A stretch of DNA of 39,154 nt. Origin: Sediminibacterium sp. Its GTDB lineage: Bacteria; Bacteroidota; Bacteroidia; Chitinophagales; Chitinophagaceae. The stretch lies in NCBI GenBank assembly GCA_028687975.1, contig JAQTZD010000017.1:1-39154 (forward strand), read 5' to 3'. The notes beneath the pieces are model-generated. The model was not told the DNA's origin. It searched no databases and saw nothing but the letters and a program-made list of their open reading frames with translations. Shown in pieces: positions 30,525 to 38,702 of this stretch (the first letter of the stretch is position 1; each line of letters opens with the position of its first letter). The position numbers were made by a program, and so were the translations under genes.

Positions 30525-30683
30525 ATGTTTCATTGGCTTTCCTACATCATTTTTGTTTGGCTCATCTTTCAACCGGTTTCATGTGAGGAAACCGTAGTGA
30601 AAGCAGGAAACGCTTCTATACAAACGGAAACGGCGGAAAGTTTTGACGAACTGGTTCAATACAATCATTTCCCCATCGATTAA
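30525..30683 (+). CDS. Small lipoprotein-like ORF, 52 residues
   Basis: MFHWLSYIIFVWLIFQPVSC is a strong hydrophobic segment ending in a lipobox-like cysteine (residue 20), followed by an acidic 32-residue tail (EETVVKAGNASIQTE and onward). The start fits the predicted transcript start at about 30513. It ends 15 bases before the S41 gene, so the two are probably co-transcribed and perhaps coupled. No family recognised. A TTG at 30477 is an unlikely earlier start because it overlaps the operator and promoter. Confidence 0.5.
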   Translation: MFHWLSYIIFVWLIFQPVSCEETVVKAGNASIQTETAESFDELVQYNHFPID

Positions 30684-30698
30684 CCATTTTTTATTCGT

Positions 30699-31991
30699 GT
30701 GAAATATACGCTCTTGCTGATCTGTTGTTTAAAAGGCGCTGTCCCTTTTTTTGCGCAATCTTCACTTCAATCCAGGAAGGCTTCCTTCGATTCAATTGCC
30801 AAAGTATTGGAGAACTATTATGTTTTTTCCGATAAAGCAGGCGAAATGAGCACCTATCTCAGGCAGCATGCTGCATTGTACGATACATTTACGAACGGGA
30901 ACAGCTTAGCGGAGCAGCTTACCCTGAATCTGAGAAAAATATGTAAGGACCAGCATCTGAAAATTATTTTTGAGGAACCCCGCCCCGCTGTAAAATCAGG
31001 AACCATTGCGGCAGCCGATTCCCGCAACAGCTGGTTAAAAAACCTGCTTACAGAAAACAATTATGGCATTAAAGAGAAAAGGATTCTTCCCGGCAATATC
31101 GGCTATCTGAACATTCCCATGTTTGGCCCCCTGAATCTTTGTGCAGACACCCTGATTGCTGCAATGAAATATGTGGCACAAACCGATGCCCTGATCCTTG
31201 ATCTCAGGAGCAGCAGGGGAAGTCTGGACGAAAATGCAGTTCCTTTTTTATCCAGTTATTTCTTTGCTGAGCCGGTGCATATGTTCGATTTTTATACCCG
31301 TCACAATCAGACCACCCGGCAGTTCTGGACTTATGCAGTTGTGCCGGGTCCGCTTTATCTGAATAAACCGGTTTACATTCTCACCAGCGGAAGGACTTTT
31401 TCCGGCGGTGAGGAGCTGGCTTATGATCTTCAACAGCTTAAACGGGTAAAAATTATTGGAGAAACCACCCGGGGTGGCGCCAATCCGACCGATCTGATTA
31501 GGGCAGATGTGCATTTTAGTATATCTGTTCCCGTAAGCAGGGTGATTAATGCGGTTACGGGAACCAACTGGGAGCAGGTGGGAGTGAAGCCTGATGTGGC
31601 CGTAAAATCAAACATGGCATTGTATACAGCCCATGAGTTGCTCCTCGACAGTTTTTTGCGTACACCAGCCATAGGCATGGATCATAAAAGAACATTGCAG
31701 CAGGTACAGGCCGATCTCCGTTTACATAAACCCGTTCTTCATGCAGTTGAGTTCAACTTACAGGGCTATCCTGATGCAAAGGAAGTTTACCTGTCCGGAT
31801 CTTTCAACAACTGGGCACCCAGGACTACCACAATGAAACGCACTGTTCAGGGATGGGCAGTTTCAATCGAAGCTTCTCCCGGAGAGCTGACGTATAAATT
31901 TGTAGTAGACGGAAAATGGATACTCGACCCGTCCAATAAACAAGTAAAAACAGAAAACGGATCAGAAAATTCGCTGACCCTGATCAAATAA
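30699..31991 (+). CDS. S41-family peptidase with C-terminal AMPK/CBM48-like glycogen-binding domain
   Basis: A 430-residue secreted protein starting at GTG 30699, signal peptide about 1-20 (PFFAQ). An N-terminal helical domain of the IRBP/S41 type (about 25-115) precedes the S41 core (about 128-310): ALILDLRSSRGS (164-175), the nucleophile motif TSGRTFSGGEE (229-239, Ser235), and GETTRGGANPT (254-264). No PDZ domain is evident. Residues about 350-430 form an early-set sandwich like the AMPK beta/CBM48 domain: EFNLQGYPDAKEVYLSGSFNNW, ELTYKFVVDGKWILDP. The fusion joins a protease with a carbohydrate-binding fold, suggesting action on glycosylated or glycan-bound proteins; substrate unknown. The operator at site C lies upstream. 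Confidence 0.85.
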   Translation: MKYTLLLICCLKGAVPFFAQSSLQSRKASFDSIAKVLENYYVFSDKAGEMSTYLRQHAALYDTFTNGNSLAEQLTLNLRKICKDQHLKIIFEEPRPAVKSGTIAAADSRNSWLKNLLTENNYGIKEKRILPGNIGYLNIPMFGPLNLCADTLIAAMKYVAQTDALILDLRSSRGSLDENAVPFLSSYFFAEPVHMFDFYTRHNQTTRQFWTYAVVPGPLYLNKPVYILTSGRTFSGGEELAYDLQQLKRVKIIGETTRGGANPTDLIRADVHFSISVPVSRVINAVTGTNWEQVGVKPDVAVKSNMALYTAHELLLDSFLRTPAIGMDHKRTLQQVQADLRLHKPVLHAVEFNLQGYPDAKEVYLSGSFNNWAPRTTTMKRTVQGWAVSIEASPGELTYKFVVDGKWILDPSNKQVKTENGSENSLTLIK

Positions 31992-31993
31992 AC

Positions 31994-32317
31994 TTATTCT
32001 GCAGGCGTTACGTTCTTCAGTAAAAGTTGAAATTTGGTGTTGAGGGAAACCGTGTATTCACCCCCTTCCAAAAATTCTTTGGTAGCCTTGTCTTCTAAGA
32101 TGACCTGTGCAAGGTCTGTAGCCAGCGCTGAACTGCTGATCAGGTTGCCCACCCTGCCTTTTTTAAATTCAATAGTGAATTTATAACCGGCTTTTCTTCC
32201 TGATCCCATTCTTTCAAAATCGATCCTGTTGAGGTCTAAAACCTGATTTTCCTGACGGGTTCTCTTCAGTAAAATGCGGATGATCGGTAGGTACTTTATC
32301 CAGATCTGGGCGTACAT
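31994..32317 (-). CDS. Conserved hypothetical protein, 107 residues
   Basis: A small basic protein convergent with the S41 gene (stop codons two bases apart), divergent from the nucleoid-associated gene. It has beta-rich stretches (KFTIEFKKGRVGNLI, EGGEYTVSLNTKFQLLLK) and no signal peptide. The first 20 residues are hydrophobic-basic and could be dispensable, with a later start possible. No family recognised; it is kept because the region is otherwise without a gene on either strand. Confidence 0.6.
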   Translation of the reverse strand: MYAQIWIKYLPIIRILLKRTRQENQVLDLNRIDFERMGSGRKAGYKFTIEFKKGRVGNLISSSALATDLAQVILEDKATKEFLEGGEYTVSLNTKFQLLLKNVTPAE

Positions 32318-32420
32318 GTAGCGTAATAGTTTGAGGTTTAAGCGGTGAAGTTCCGAAAAATATTGACGAATTCCGAATTTGGTTTAAAAACGGCCTCAAT
32401 CAGGTTATCTTCGTGAACGT

Positions 32421-33458
32421 ATGAATGATTTATCTACCGTATTAATTATGTCGCTGATTGTACACCAGGCGGGCGATGCAGCGCAGGGAGGCAAGCTTTT
32501 TTTGTCTGAAAAACCATTGGAAACCAATCAGGAAGAATTATATCAGGTACTTACTCATTTTATGCTGAAACCATTAAATGAGGCGGAACAATACAGATTA
32601 GACAAGGAATCGAATCTGGTTTACAATGTCGTCAGAAGCTTTTTTGAAGACAATTCCCTGTTTTTACAGGTGAGTAAGCAGATTGCGGAGCATTTTCACC
32701 TTAAAAGCAGTTCTGCTTTTGCCAAATCAGGAGAATTGTGTGTTGTTCACTTCCGGCAAATACCCTTTGGGGACCAGTTCAGGGATGCAATCGGCATTTT
32801 TCACGCTGCTTCCCGGGAAACCTTTCTGAAACCGGCCCTGAAAGCCAACGGAATTGAATTGTTGCTGGAAGACGGCATCGACCTCAAAAAGCCCGAAAAG
32901 GCCGTTTTAATACTTCAACAGGATACGGAAGAGGGTTTTCTGGCCTACTGTTACGAGTCGGGAGCGGCCAAACAAGGAGATGCCGCATTCTGGAAACAGG
33001 TTTTTTTAAAGCTGGATCCGGTTGTCAACAGCTATCACAGCACCAATGCTGCCCTGGGAATGTGTAAACTTTTTATCAGTAATGAATTGAATGAACAATT
33101 TGAAACCACCAAGGCAGATCAGGTTGATATGCTGCAGCGAAGCATGGAATATTTCAAAACACATGATCATTTTCAACTGGAAGAGTTTGGAAAAGAAGTG
33201 CTGCATCATCCGGAAGTGATTGATTGCTTTCACGATTATAAGCAGCAGTATGAGGTGGCCAAACAGGTGAATATTGAGGATCAGTTCGATATCAATCTTG
33301 CCGCAGTTCAGAAACAACAGCGGTTTTTTAAAAGTATTCTTAAGTTGGACAAAAACTTCCATGTTTATATTCATGGCAGAAAAGACCTGATCGAAAAAGG
33401 TTACGACGAAAGAACCGGTAAGCACTTCTACAAACTGTATTTTGATGAAGAAAAGTAG
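32421..33458 (+). CDS. Nucleoid-associated protein, NdpA/YejK-like
   Basis: A 345-residue cytoplasmic protein of the 37-kDa nucleoid-associated (NdpA) family. Typical features are the N-terminal IVHQAGDAAQGG with a following LSEKPLE, FFEDNSLFLQVSKQIAEHFH, GELCVVHFRQIPFGDQFRDAIGIFH, and the C-terminal KNFHVYIHGRKDLIEKGYDERTGKHFYKLYF. It probably binds nucleoid DNA; the precise role is unknown even for YejK. Stands alone between a hypothetical gene (divergent) and another (convergent). Weak -7-like TTATCTTCG lies just upstream of the start. Confidence 0.85.
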   Translation: MNDLSTVLIMSLIVHQAGDAAQGGKLFLSEKPLETNQEELYQVLTHFMLKPLNEAEQYRLDKESNLVYNVVRSFFEDNSLFLQVSKQIAEHFHLKSSSAFAKSGELCVVHFRQIPFGDQFRDAIGIFHAASRETFLKPALKANGIELLLEDGIDLKKPEKAVLILQQDTEEGFLAYCYESGAAKQGDAAFWKQVFLKLDPVVNSYHSTNAALGMCKLFISNELNEQFETTKADQVDMLQRSMEYFKTHDHFQLEEFGKEVLHHPEVIDCFHDYKQQYEVAKQVNIEDQFDINLAAVQKQQRFFKSILKLDKNFHVYIHGRKDLIEKGYDERTGKHFYKLYFDEEK

Positions 33459-33468
33459 CTTGCTTTCT

Positions 33469-33942
33469 TTATAGCAACTCCATTTCCCGCCGGAAATCGT
33501 ACTGAAGGTCTTCGTGCAGGGTATCAATTGCCTGGTTGATTTTTTTGATCTGCTGTTGATACAGGTTTACCAGCGCCGTGCTTTTTTCGAAAGGGATGCC
33601 GTGCCCCTTCAGTGTTGCACAAAAATGGAGCAATATGGCCGCTTCTGCCTGCTTGGATCCAGTATACCGGATGTGTTTCTGTGCAATCCTCAGAATTTTC
33701 CGAATCGTTTTTTTGGCAAAATACAGATTGGTGGTGGTCGCAAGCTGGTTGAATTCCTCCCCGATCATATCTTTTACTTCTGCTATATATCCTTCTTCAT
33801 TGTGCGCCTCGAACAGCAGATAGGTTAATAGTTCCTTATTCTCCTTTTTGAACCTTGCCAATTGAATACAGATGTCTGTAAGCCTTTTTTCATTAACTGT
33901 ACGTAACTCCTGTTTGATTTCCTGAACCGTTGCTGCTTTCAT
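33469..33942 (-). CDS. Conserved hypothetical helical protein (DUF6155-like?)
   Basis: A 157-residue, mostly alpha-helical, charged protein without signal peptide or membrane segment. Sequence blocks such as IKQELRTVNEKRLTDICIQLARFKKENKELLTYLLFEAHNEEGYI and TIRKILRIAQKHIRYTGSKQAE look like a conserved Bacteroidota family that I tentatively link to DUF6155. Ends convergent with the nucleoid-associated gene, 10 bases apart. Function unknown. Confidence 0.65.
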   Translation of the reverse strand: MKAATVQEIKQELRTVNEKRLTDICIQLARFKKENKELLTYLLFEAHNEEGYIAEVKDMIGEEFNQLATTTNLYFAKKTIRKILRIAQKHIRYTGSKQAEAAILLHFCATLKGHGIPFEKSTALVNLYQQQIKKINQAIDTLHEDLQYDFRREMELL

Positions 33943-34017
33943 GAGAATTTGATTGGCTCCTGCAAGTTAGGCTTTCGTTTAAAAAATGCTTATTTTGGAT
34001 GTATTCAAAACACGATT

Positions 34018-34923
34018 ATGCCCGTTTCCCGCCGACAATTCATACAGCAAGCCGGATTAGCCGCCCTTGCCTCCGCTGCCGTACCATCCTGGTTACAGGC
34101 CGCCTCATCTGCAAACATACTGACCGGGGTGCAGTTGTACTCTGTTCGGGAGGACATGAAAAAAGATCCGCTCGGTACACTGAAACTTGTTGCAGAAATG
34201 GGATATAAGCATGTAGAGCATGCCAATTATATCAACCGTAAGTTTTATGGCTATAGTGCTGCGGACTTTAAAAAAATTCTGTCGGATCTGGGACTGATCA
34301 TGCCCAGTGGTCATACGGTTATGGGACCGGGTCATTGGGATTGGGGTAAAAAAGACTTCTCCGACAGTTGGAAATACACGGTGGAAGATGCTGCGATTGC
34401 CGGACAGGAACTGGTGATCAGCCCCTGGCTGGACGACAGCTTGCGTAAAACAGAAGATGATCTGAAAAGGTATATGGAGGTTTTTAATAAATCGGGAGAG
34501 CTTTGTAATAAATCGGGTATGCGGTTCGGATATCACAACCACAACTTTGAGTTTACCCAAAAACTGGGCAACAAGACCGTGTATGATATTATCCTCCAAA
34601 ATACAGACCCGGCCCTGGTAACTCAGCAGCTGGATTTTGGTAACCTATATGGTACGGGTGCCGATGCGCTGGCCATTGTTAAAAACAACCCCGGACGCTT
34701 TGTATCCATGCATGTGAAGGATGAAATCATGAATGCAAAAGGAACCGGGTATGAAAGCACGATTTTAGGGAAAGGTGTGCAGGTAGTAAAAGAGATCATT
34801 GATCAGGGAAAGAAAACAGGCGGCACACTCCATTTTATTATTGAGCAGGAAGCCTACCAGGGAGTAGCGCCGCTTGAATGCATCCGTCAGAACCTCGCAG
34901 TTATGCGTAAATGGGGGTACTGA
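34018..34923 (+). CDS. TAT-exported sugar phosphate isomerase/epimerase-like protein
   Basis: From the ATG at 34018, a 301-residue protein with a twin-arginine-like signal (VSRRQFIQQAGLAALASAA, residues 3-21). The body is a xylose-isomerase-like TIM barrel: VQLYSVREDMKKDPLGTLKLVAEMGYKHVEHANY, GYHNHNFEF, TQQLDFGNLYGTG, FVSMHVKDE and LHFIIEQEAYQG supply the Glu/His/Asp metal ligands of the family. Such exported isomerases are frequent in Bacteroidota and act on sugars or polyols; the substrate is unknown. An upstream TTG frame extension (33949) is unlikely because it displaces the signal. Followed 72 bases later by the penicillin-acylase gene, same strand. Confidence 0.87.
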   Translation: MPVSRRQFIQQAGLAALASAAVPSWLQAASSANILTGVQLYSVREDMKKDPLGTLKLVAEMGYKHVEHANYINRKFYGYSAADFKKILSDLGLIMPSGHTVMGPGHWDWGKKDFSDSWKYTVEDAAIAGQELVISPWLDDSLRKTEDDLKRYMEVFNKSGELCNKSGMRFGYHNHNFEFTQKLGNKTVYDIILQNTDPALVTQQLDFGNLYGTGADALAIVKNNPGRFVSMHVKDEIMNAKGTGYESTILGKGVQVVKEIIDQGKKTGGTLHFIIEQEAYQGVAPLECIRQNLAVMRKWGY

Positions 34924-34995
34924 TCTGTTGGCAAGGGAGCTTGATTATCGAACGGTTGTATTACAACCGGATTATACTGTAAGAAATCATTTATT

Positions 34996-37179
34996 ATGAA
35001 ACGCTGTTTATTATTGTTGCTGTTTCCTTTCTCTTTATCTGCCCAAACATTCAGTTCTGCTGATATATTCAGGTGGGAAGCACAGGCAAAGCAAGTGAAG
35101 ATTGTAAGGGATATTTATGGCGTGCCGCATATTTATGGCAAAACGGACGCAGATGCTGTGTTTGGGTTGCTTTATTCGCAGTGCGAAGAAAATTTTGAAA
35201 GAATTGAACGCAATTACCTGGAAATGCTGGGGCGAAGATCTGAAATGGAGGGAGAAAGGGCATTGTACGACGACCTGCTGATGCGCCTGATTGCAGACAG
35301 CAACGATGCCAAAAAAGATTATCAGCAAAGTCCGGCCTGGCTGAAAAAACTGCTGAATGCGCATGCGGATGCCATCAACTTTTACTTATACAAGCATCCC
35401 GAAGTACAACCGGTGGTTTTAAAGAAATTTGAACCTTGGTTTCACCTGATGTATACAGACGGAAGTGTACATGCCACCAGCACCGGAGGGGCTTCCGTGG
35501 AAGAGATCAGGCGGTTTTATGACAATCCCGAATCCGATGTTACTGCTGCGGTTTTTTTTGACAGGGATATTGAAGACCGGGGTTCAAACGGATTTGCAAT
35601 TGCACCATCCAGAAGTGCAACAAAGAATGCGCTGCTCTACATTAACCCGCATGTTCCATTCTATTTCAGAAACGAGGCCCAGATGGTGAGTGAAGAAGGT
35701 TTGAATGCCTATGGTGCTTCAACCTGGGGGCAGTTGTTTGTATACCAGGGCTTCAATGAACACCTTGGATGGATGCATACCTCCGGTTATGCAGATGTGG
35801 CGGATCTCTATGAAGAGAAGGTTACCAAAACCAATACCGGCTGGGTATATGAGTACGAAAAGAAACAACGTGCAGTAAAAACAAAAGAAATCACCATTTA
35901 CTATAAGCGGGGAGGAGAAATGTTGTCCAAAACATTTACCGGATTCTACACCCATCATGGTCCAGTTCTGGCAAAACGAAACGGGAAATGGCTGAGTCTG
36001 AAAGAATACAACCGTTCCCTTAGGGCCCTGATTCAGTCCTGGGCAACCACCAAGGCCAACAACCTGGCCGAATATACCAAGGCCATGGAAGGCTTGTCTA
36101 ATACCACCAATAATACGGTATATGCAGACGATCAGGGAAATATTGCTTACTGGCATGGCAATTTCATTCCTAAAAGAGATACTGCCTATAACTGGGCACT
36201 TCCTGTAGATGGTACTATTGCTGCAACAGAGTGGAAAGGAATCCATCCCTTGTCGGAAACTGTTCACCTGCTGAACCCCGCCAGCGGATGGATACAAAAT
36301 TGCAATGCCACTCCATTTACAGCTTCCGGAGAAAGCAGCCCCCAAAAATCGGACTATCCAAATTATATGGCGCCGGATGGGCAGAATGCAAGGGGGTTAA
36401 ATGCCATTCGTTTGCTGAAAGACCGAAGTAATATCAGCCTCGACGGGTTGATTGAGATTGGTTATAATCGCTACCTGACTGGTTTTGATATTTTACTTCC
36501 TGCCTTATTCAAGGCATATGATTCGCTGAAAGAGGGTGATCCGTTCAAACAAACCCTGCAAGCGCCGGTGAACCTGCTCAAAACCTGGAATAAAATGACC
36601 GATACAGGTTCTGTGGCAACTACACTGGCCATCGACTGGGGTACAAAAGTAAATGCCATGTTTCCCCGGGCTAAAACACAGGAAGAGAATACAGAAGTTA
36701 TTGGTCGTTTCAATCATATAGCACAGCATGCAGAATCTGCACAGTTGCTGAATGCACTGGCCGATGTAATCAGCTTTCTAAAAAACCAATATGGATTCTG
36801 GGAAGTTCCCTGGGGCACCATCAATCGCTACCAGCGTCTTACCGGAAAATTTGAGGAACAGTACAGCGACCTTAAGCCCAGTATGGCCGTTCCGCTCAGC
36901 TCATCCAGGTTCGGTTCTTTACCGGCTTTTGAAAGCAGGAGTATGAACGGAACCAAGGGCCGTTACGGATATTCAGGCAACAGTTTTATTGCTGCGGTAG
37001 AATTTGGCCCGCGACTGAAAGCGCGTACCATCGTAACCGGAGGGCAGGAGAATAATCCGGCCTCCAGTCATTTTACAGATCAGGCGGCAGGCTTTATCTA
37101 TGGAAAATTCAAAGAAGTATTCTTCTATAAGGAAGATGTAATGAAAAACCTGCAAAAGGAATACCATCCGGGCGAATAA
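34996..37179 (+). CDS. Penicillin acylase family Ntn-hydrolase
   Basis: A 727-residue exported hydrolase (signal peptide about 1-16, ending SLSA). The N-terminal alpha chain has the family start VKIVRDIYGVPHIYGKTDADAVFGLLYSQCEENFERIERN. The autoprocessing site is Gly196-Ser197 (EDRGSNGFAIAPSRSATKNALLYINPH), making Ser197 the probable N-terminal nucleophile of the beta chain after removal of a spacer. Later GFNEHLGWMHTSGYADVADLY and NTTNNTVYADDQGNIAYWHGNFIP are typical. The family covers penicillin G acylases, acyl-homoserine-lactone acylases and other amide hydrolases; the substrate here cannot be told. Its last codons form one arm of a hairpin shared with cysS. Confidence 0.92.
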   Translation: MKRCLLLLLFPFSLSAQTFSSADIFRWEAQAKQVKIVRDIYGVPHIYGKTDADAVFGLLYSQCEENFERIERNYLEMLGRRSEMEGERALYDDLLMRLIADSNDAKKDYQQSPAWLKKLLNAHADAINFYLYKHPEVQPVVLKKFEPWFHLMYTDGSVHATSTGGASVEEIRRFYDNPESDVTAAVFFDRDIEDRGSNGFAIAPSRSATKNALLYINPHVPFYFRNEAQMVSEEGLNAYGASTWGQLFVYQGFNEHLGWMHTSGYADVADLYEEKVTKTNTGWVYEYEKKQRAVKTKEITIYYKRGGEMLSKTFTGFYTHHGPVLAKRNGKWLSLKEYNRSLRALIQSWATTKANNLAEYTKAMEGLSNTTNNTVYADDQGNIAYWHGNFIPKRDTAYNWALPVDGTIAATEWKGIHPLSETVHLLNPASGWIQNCNATPFTASGESSPQKSDYPNYMAPDGQNARGLNAIRLLKDRSNISLDGLIEIGYNRYLTGFDILLPALFKAYDSLKEGDPFKQTLQAPVNLLKTWNKMTDTGSVATTLAIDWGTKVNAMFPRAKTQEENTEVIGRFNHIAQHAESAQLLNALADVISFLKNQYGFWEVPWGTINRYQRLTGKFEEQYSDLKPSMAVPLSSSRFGSLPAFESRSMNGTKGRYGYSGNSFIAAVEFGPRLKARTIVTGGQENNPASSHFTDQAAGFIYGKFKEVFFYKEDVMKNLQKEYHPGE

Positions 37180-37195
37180 TCCTACTGGATGGTAT
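37161..37195. terminator. Possible bidirectional terminator between convergent genes
   Basis: ATACCATCC (37161-37169) and GGATGGTAT (37187-37195) form a perfect 9-bp stem with a 17-base loop that contains the stop codons of both the acylase (37177-37179) and cysS (plus 37182-37184). No T-run follows in either direction, so this is weaker evidence than at 17659-17684. Confidence 0.45.
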
Positions 37196-38687
37196 AGTTG
37201 GTGCCTCCGTCTTTTTCATCTTTCAACTGAACGCCCAGCGCGGACAGTTCATTTCGGATTTTGTCGCTGGTCAGGAAATCTTTTCTGCTCTTGGCTTCCT
37301 TGCGGATGTTGATCAGTAATTCCAGTACACCTTCCAGCTTATTGTTGTTGTCGGTCTTACTACTTTGCAGGGCAAAAATGTTCAGTATGTAAACGCTGAG
37401 TTGTTTTTTCAGCAGACTTACCGTGTCTGTATGCAGGGCGCCGGCCGGAATATGCTTGTCTTTGATTGAGTTGATGATGGGAACCAGCTCAAACATATTT
37501 GCAATCACTTTGGCTGTATTCAGGTCATCATTCATGAATACATCAAATTCGGTTACCAGTTTCTTAACCTTCTCATCCAGTGCGGGATCTACCTGTCCGG
37601 TACTGCCGATATGATCCTGCTGCTGCAGCCATTCAAATGCTTCCATTAGTCTGCGCAGGGCTTTTTCACTACCCTGAAGAGCATCGTTGCTGAAATCGAG
37701 GGTGCTTCTGTATTGGGACTGCAGTATAAAGAAACGAATGGTAGACGGAGCATAAGGTTGGTCCAGCAGCGGATGGTTTCCGCTGAACATCTGCGACAGC
37801 ATGATCTGGTTGCCATAACTTTTTCCCATCTTCTTTCCGTTAATGGTAATCATGTTGTTGTGCAGCCAGTAACGAGCAGGCATTTTGTGGTTGCACACCG
37901 TACTTTGTGCAATCTCGCACTCATGATGCGGGAATTGCAGGTCCATTCCGCCTCCGTGTATGTCAAATTCCTCTCCCAGATATTTGGTACTCATTGCAGA
38001 ACACTCAATATGCCAGCCGGGAAATCCTTCTCCCCATGGGCTTTGCCAGCGCATGATGTGTTCCGCCGGGGCTTTCTTCCAGAGCGCAAAATCACTTTTA
38101 TTTCTTTTTTCTTCCTGGTTGTCCAGTTCGCGCGTACTTTCTATTTGTTCTTCCAATACTCTTCCGCTGAGAATACCATAGGGCTGACCTTTGGCGCTGA
38201 AATCGGTATTGTATTTTTCTACATCAAAATATACAGAACCATTGGCTTCGTATGCATAGCCATCCGCAATGATTTTTTTAATCATTTCGATCTGCTCTAC
38301 AATATGTCCGGTTGCGGTTGGCTCAATGCTTGGGGGCAGGTTGTTGAACTGGCTCATTGCCCAATGGTATAGATTGGTGTATTTTTGCACCAATTCCATG
38401 GGTTCCAGTTTTTCCAGCACAGCTTTATTACTGATTTTGTCTTCAGCTTCGCGTCCTTCTTCTTCAAAATGCCCTGCATCCGTAATGTTCCGTACATACC
38501 TGACCTTGTAACCAAGGTGCATCAGATATCGGTACAGTACATCAAAAGTGATGAAAGGACGGGCATGGCCCAGGTGACTTTCTCCACTAACGGTTGGACC
38601 ACATACATACATTCCCACATAGGGCGGGTTGATGGGCTTGAATTCTTCTTTCTGGCGGGTTAACGAGTTGTATACTTTAAGAGACAT
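37182..38687 (-). CDS. cysS: Cysteinyl-tRNA synthetase
   Basis: A 501-residue class I aminoacyl-tRNA synthetase that charges tRNA-Cys. The zinc-ligand cysteine near the N-terminus is in MYVCGPTV (Cys29), the HIGH-type motif is SHLGH (37-41), further zinc ligands lie in WHIECSAMS and FPHHECEIAQ, and the KMSKS motif is present as KKMGKSYGN. The C-terminal DALR-like helical domain ends with KSRKDFLTSDKIRNELSALGVQLKDEKDG. Standard length. It starts 15 bases after the stop of the upstream endonuclease/exonuclease/phosphatase gene, so they are probably co-transcribed. No T-box leader or unusual feature was seen. Confidence 0.97.
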   Translation of the reverse strand: MSLKVYNSLTRQKEEFKPINPPYVGMYVCGPTVSGESHLGHARPFITFDVLYRYLMHLGYKVRYVRNITDAGHFEEEGREAEDKISNKAVLEKLEPMELVQKYTNLYHWAMSQFNNLPPSIEPTATGHIVEQIEMIKKIIADGYAYEANGSVYFDVEKYNTDFSAKGQPYGILSGRVLEEQIESTRELDNQEEKRNKSDFALWKKAPAEHIMRWQSPWGEGFPGWHIECSAMSTKYLGEEFDIHGGGMDLQFPHHECEIAQSTVCNHKMPARYWLHNNMITINGKKMGKSYGNQIMLSQMFSGNHPLLDQPYAPSTIRFFILQSQYRSTLDFSNDALQGSEKALRRLMEAFEWLQQQDHIGSTGQVDPALDEKVKKLVTEFDVFMNDDLNTAKVIANMFELVPIINSIKDKHIPAGALHTDTVSLLKKQLSVYILNIFALQSSKTDNNNKLEGVLELLINIRKEAKSRKDFLTSDKIRNELSALGVQLKDEKDGGTNYTIQ

Positions 38688-38702
38688 TAATGCGAAATTA
38701 TT

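Noticed and set aside
37713-38372. 219-residue rightward ORF
   Set aside because: Antisense to cysS, a certain gene.
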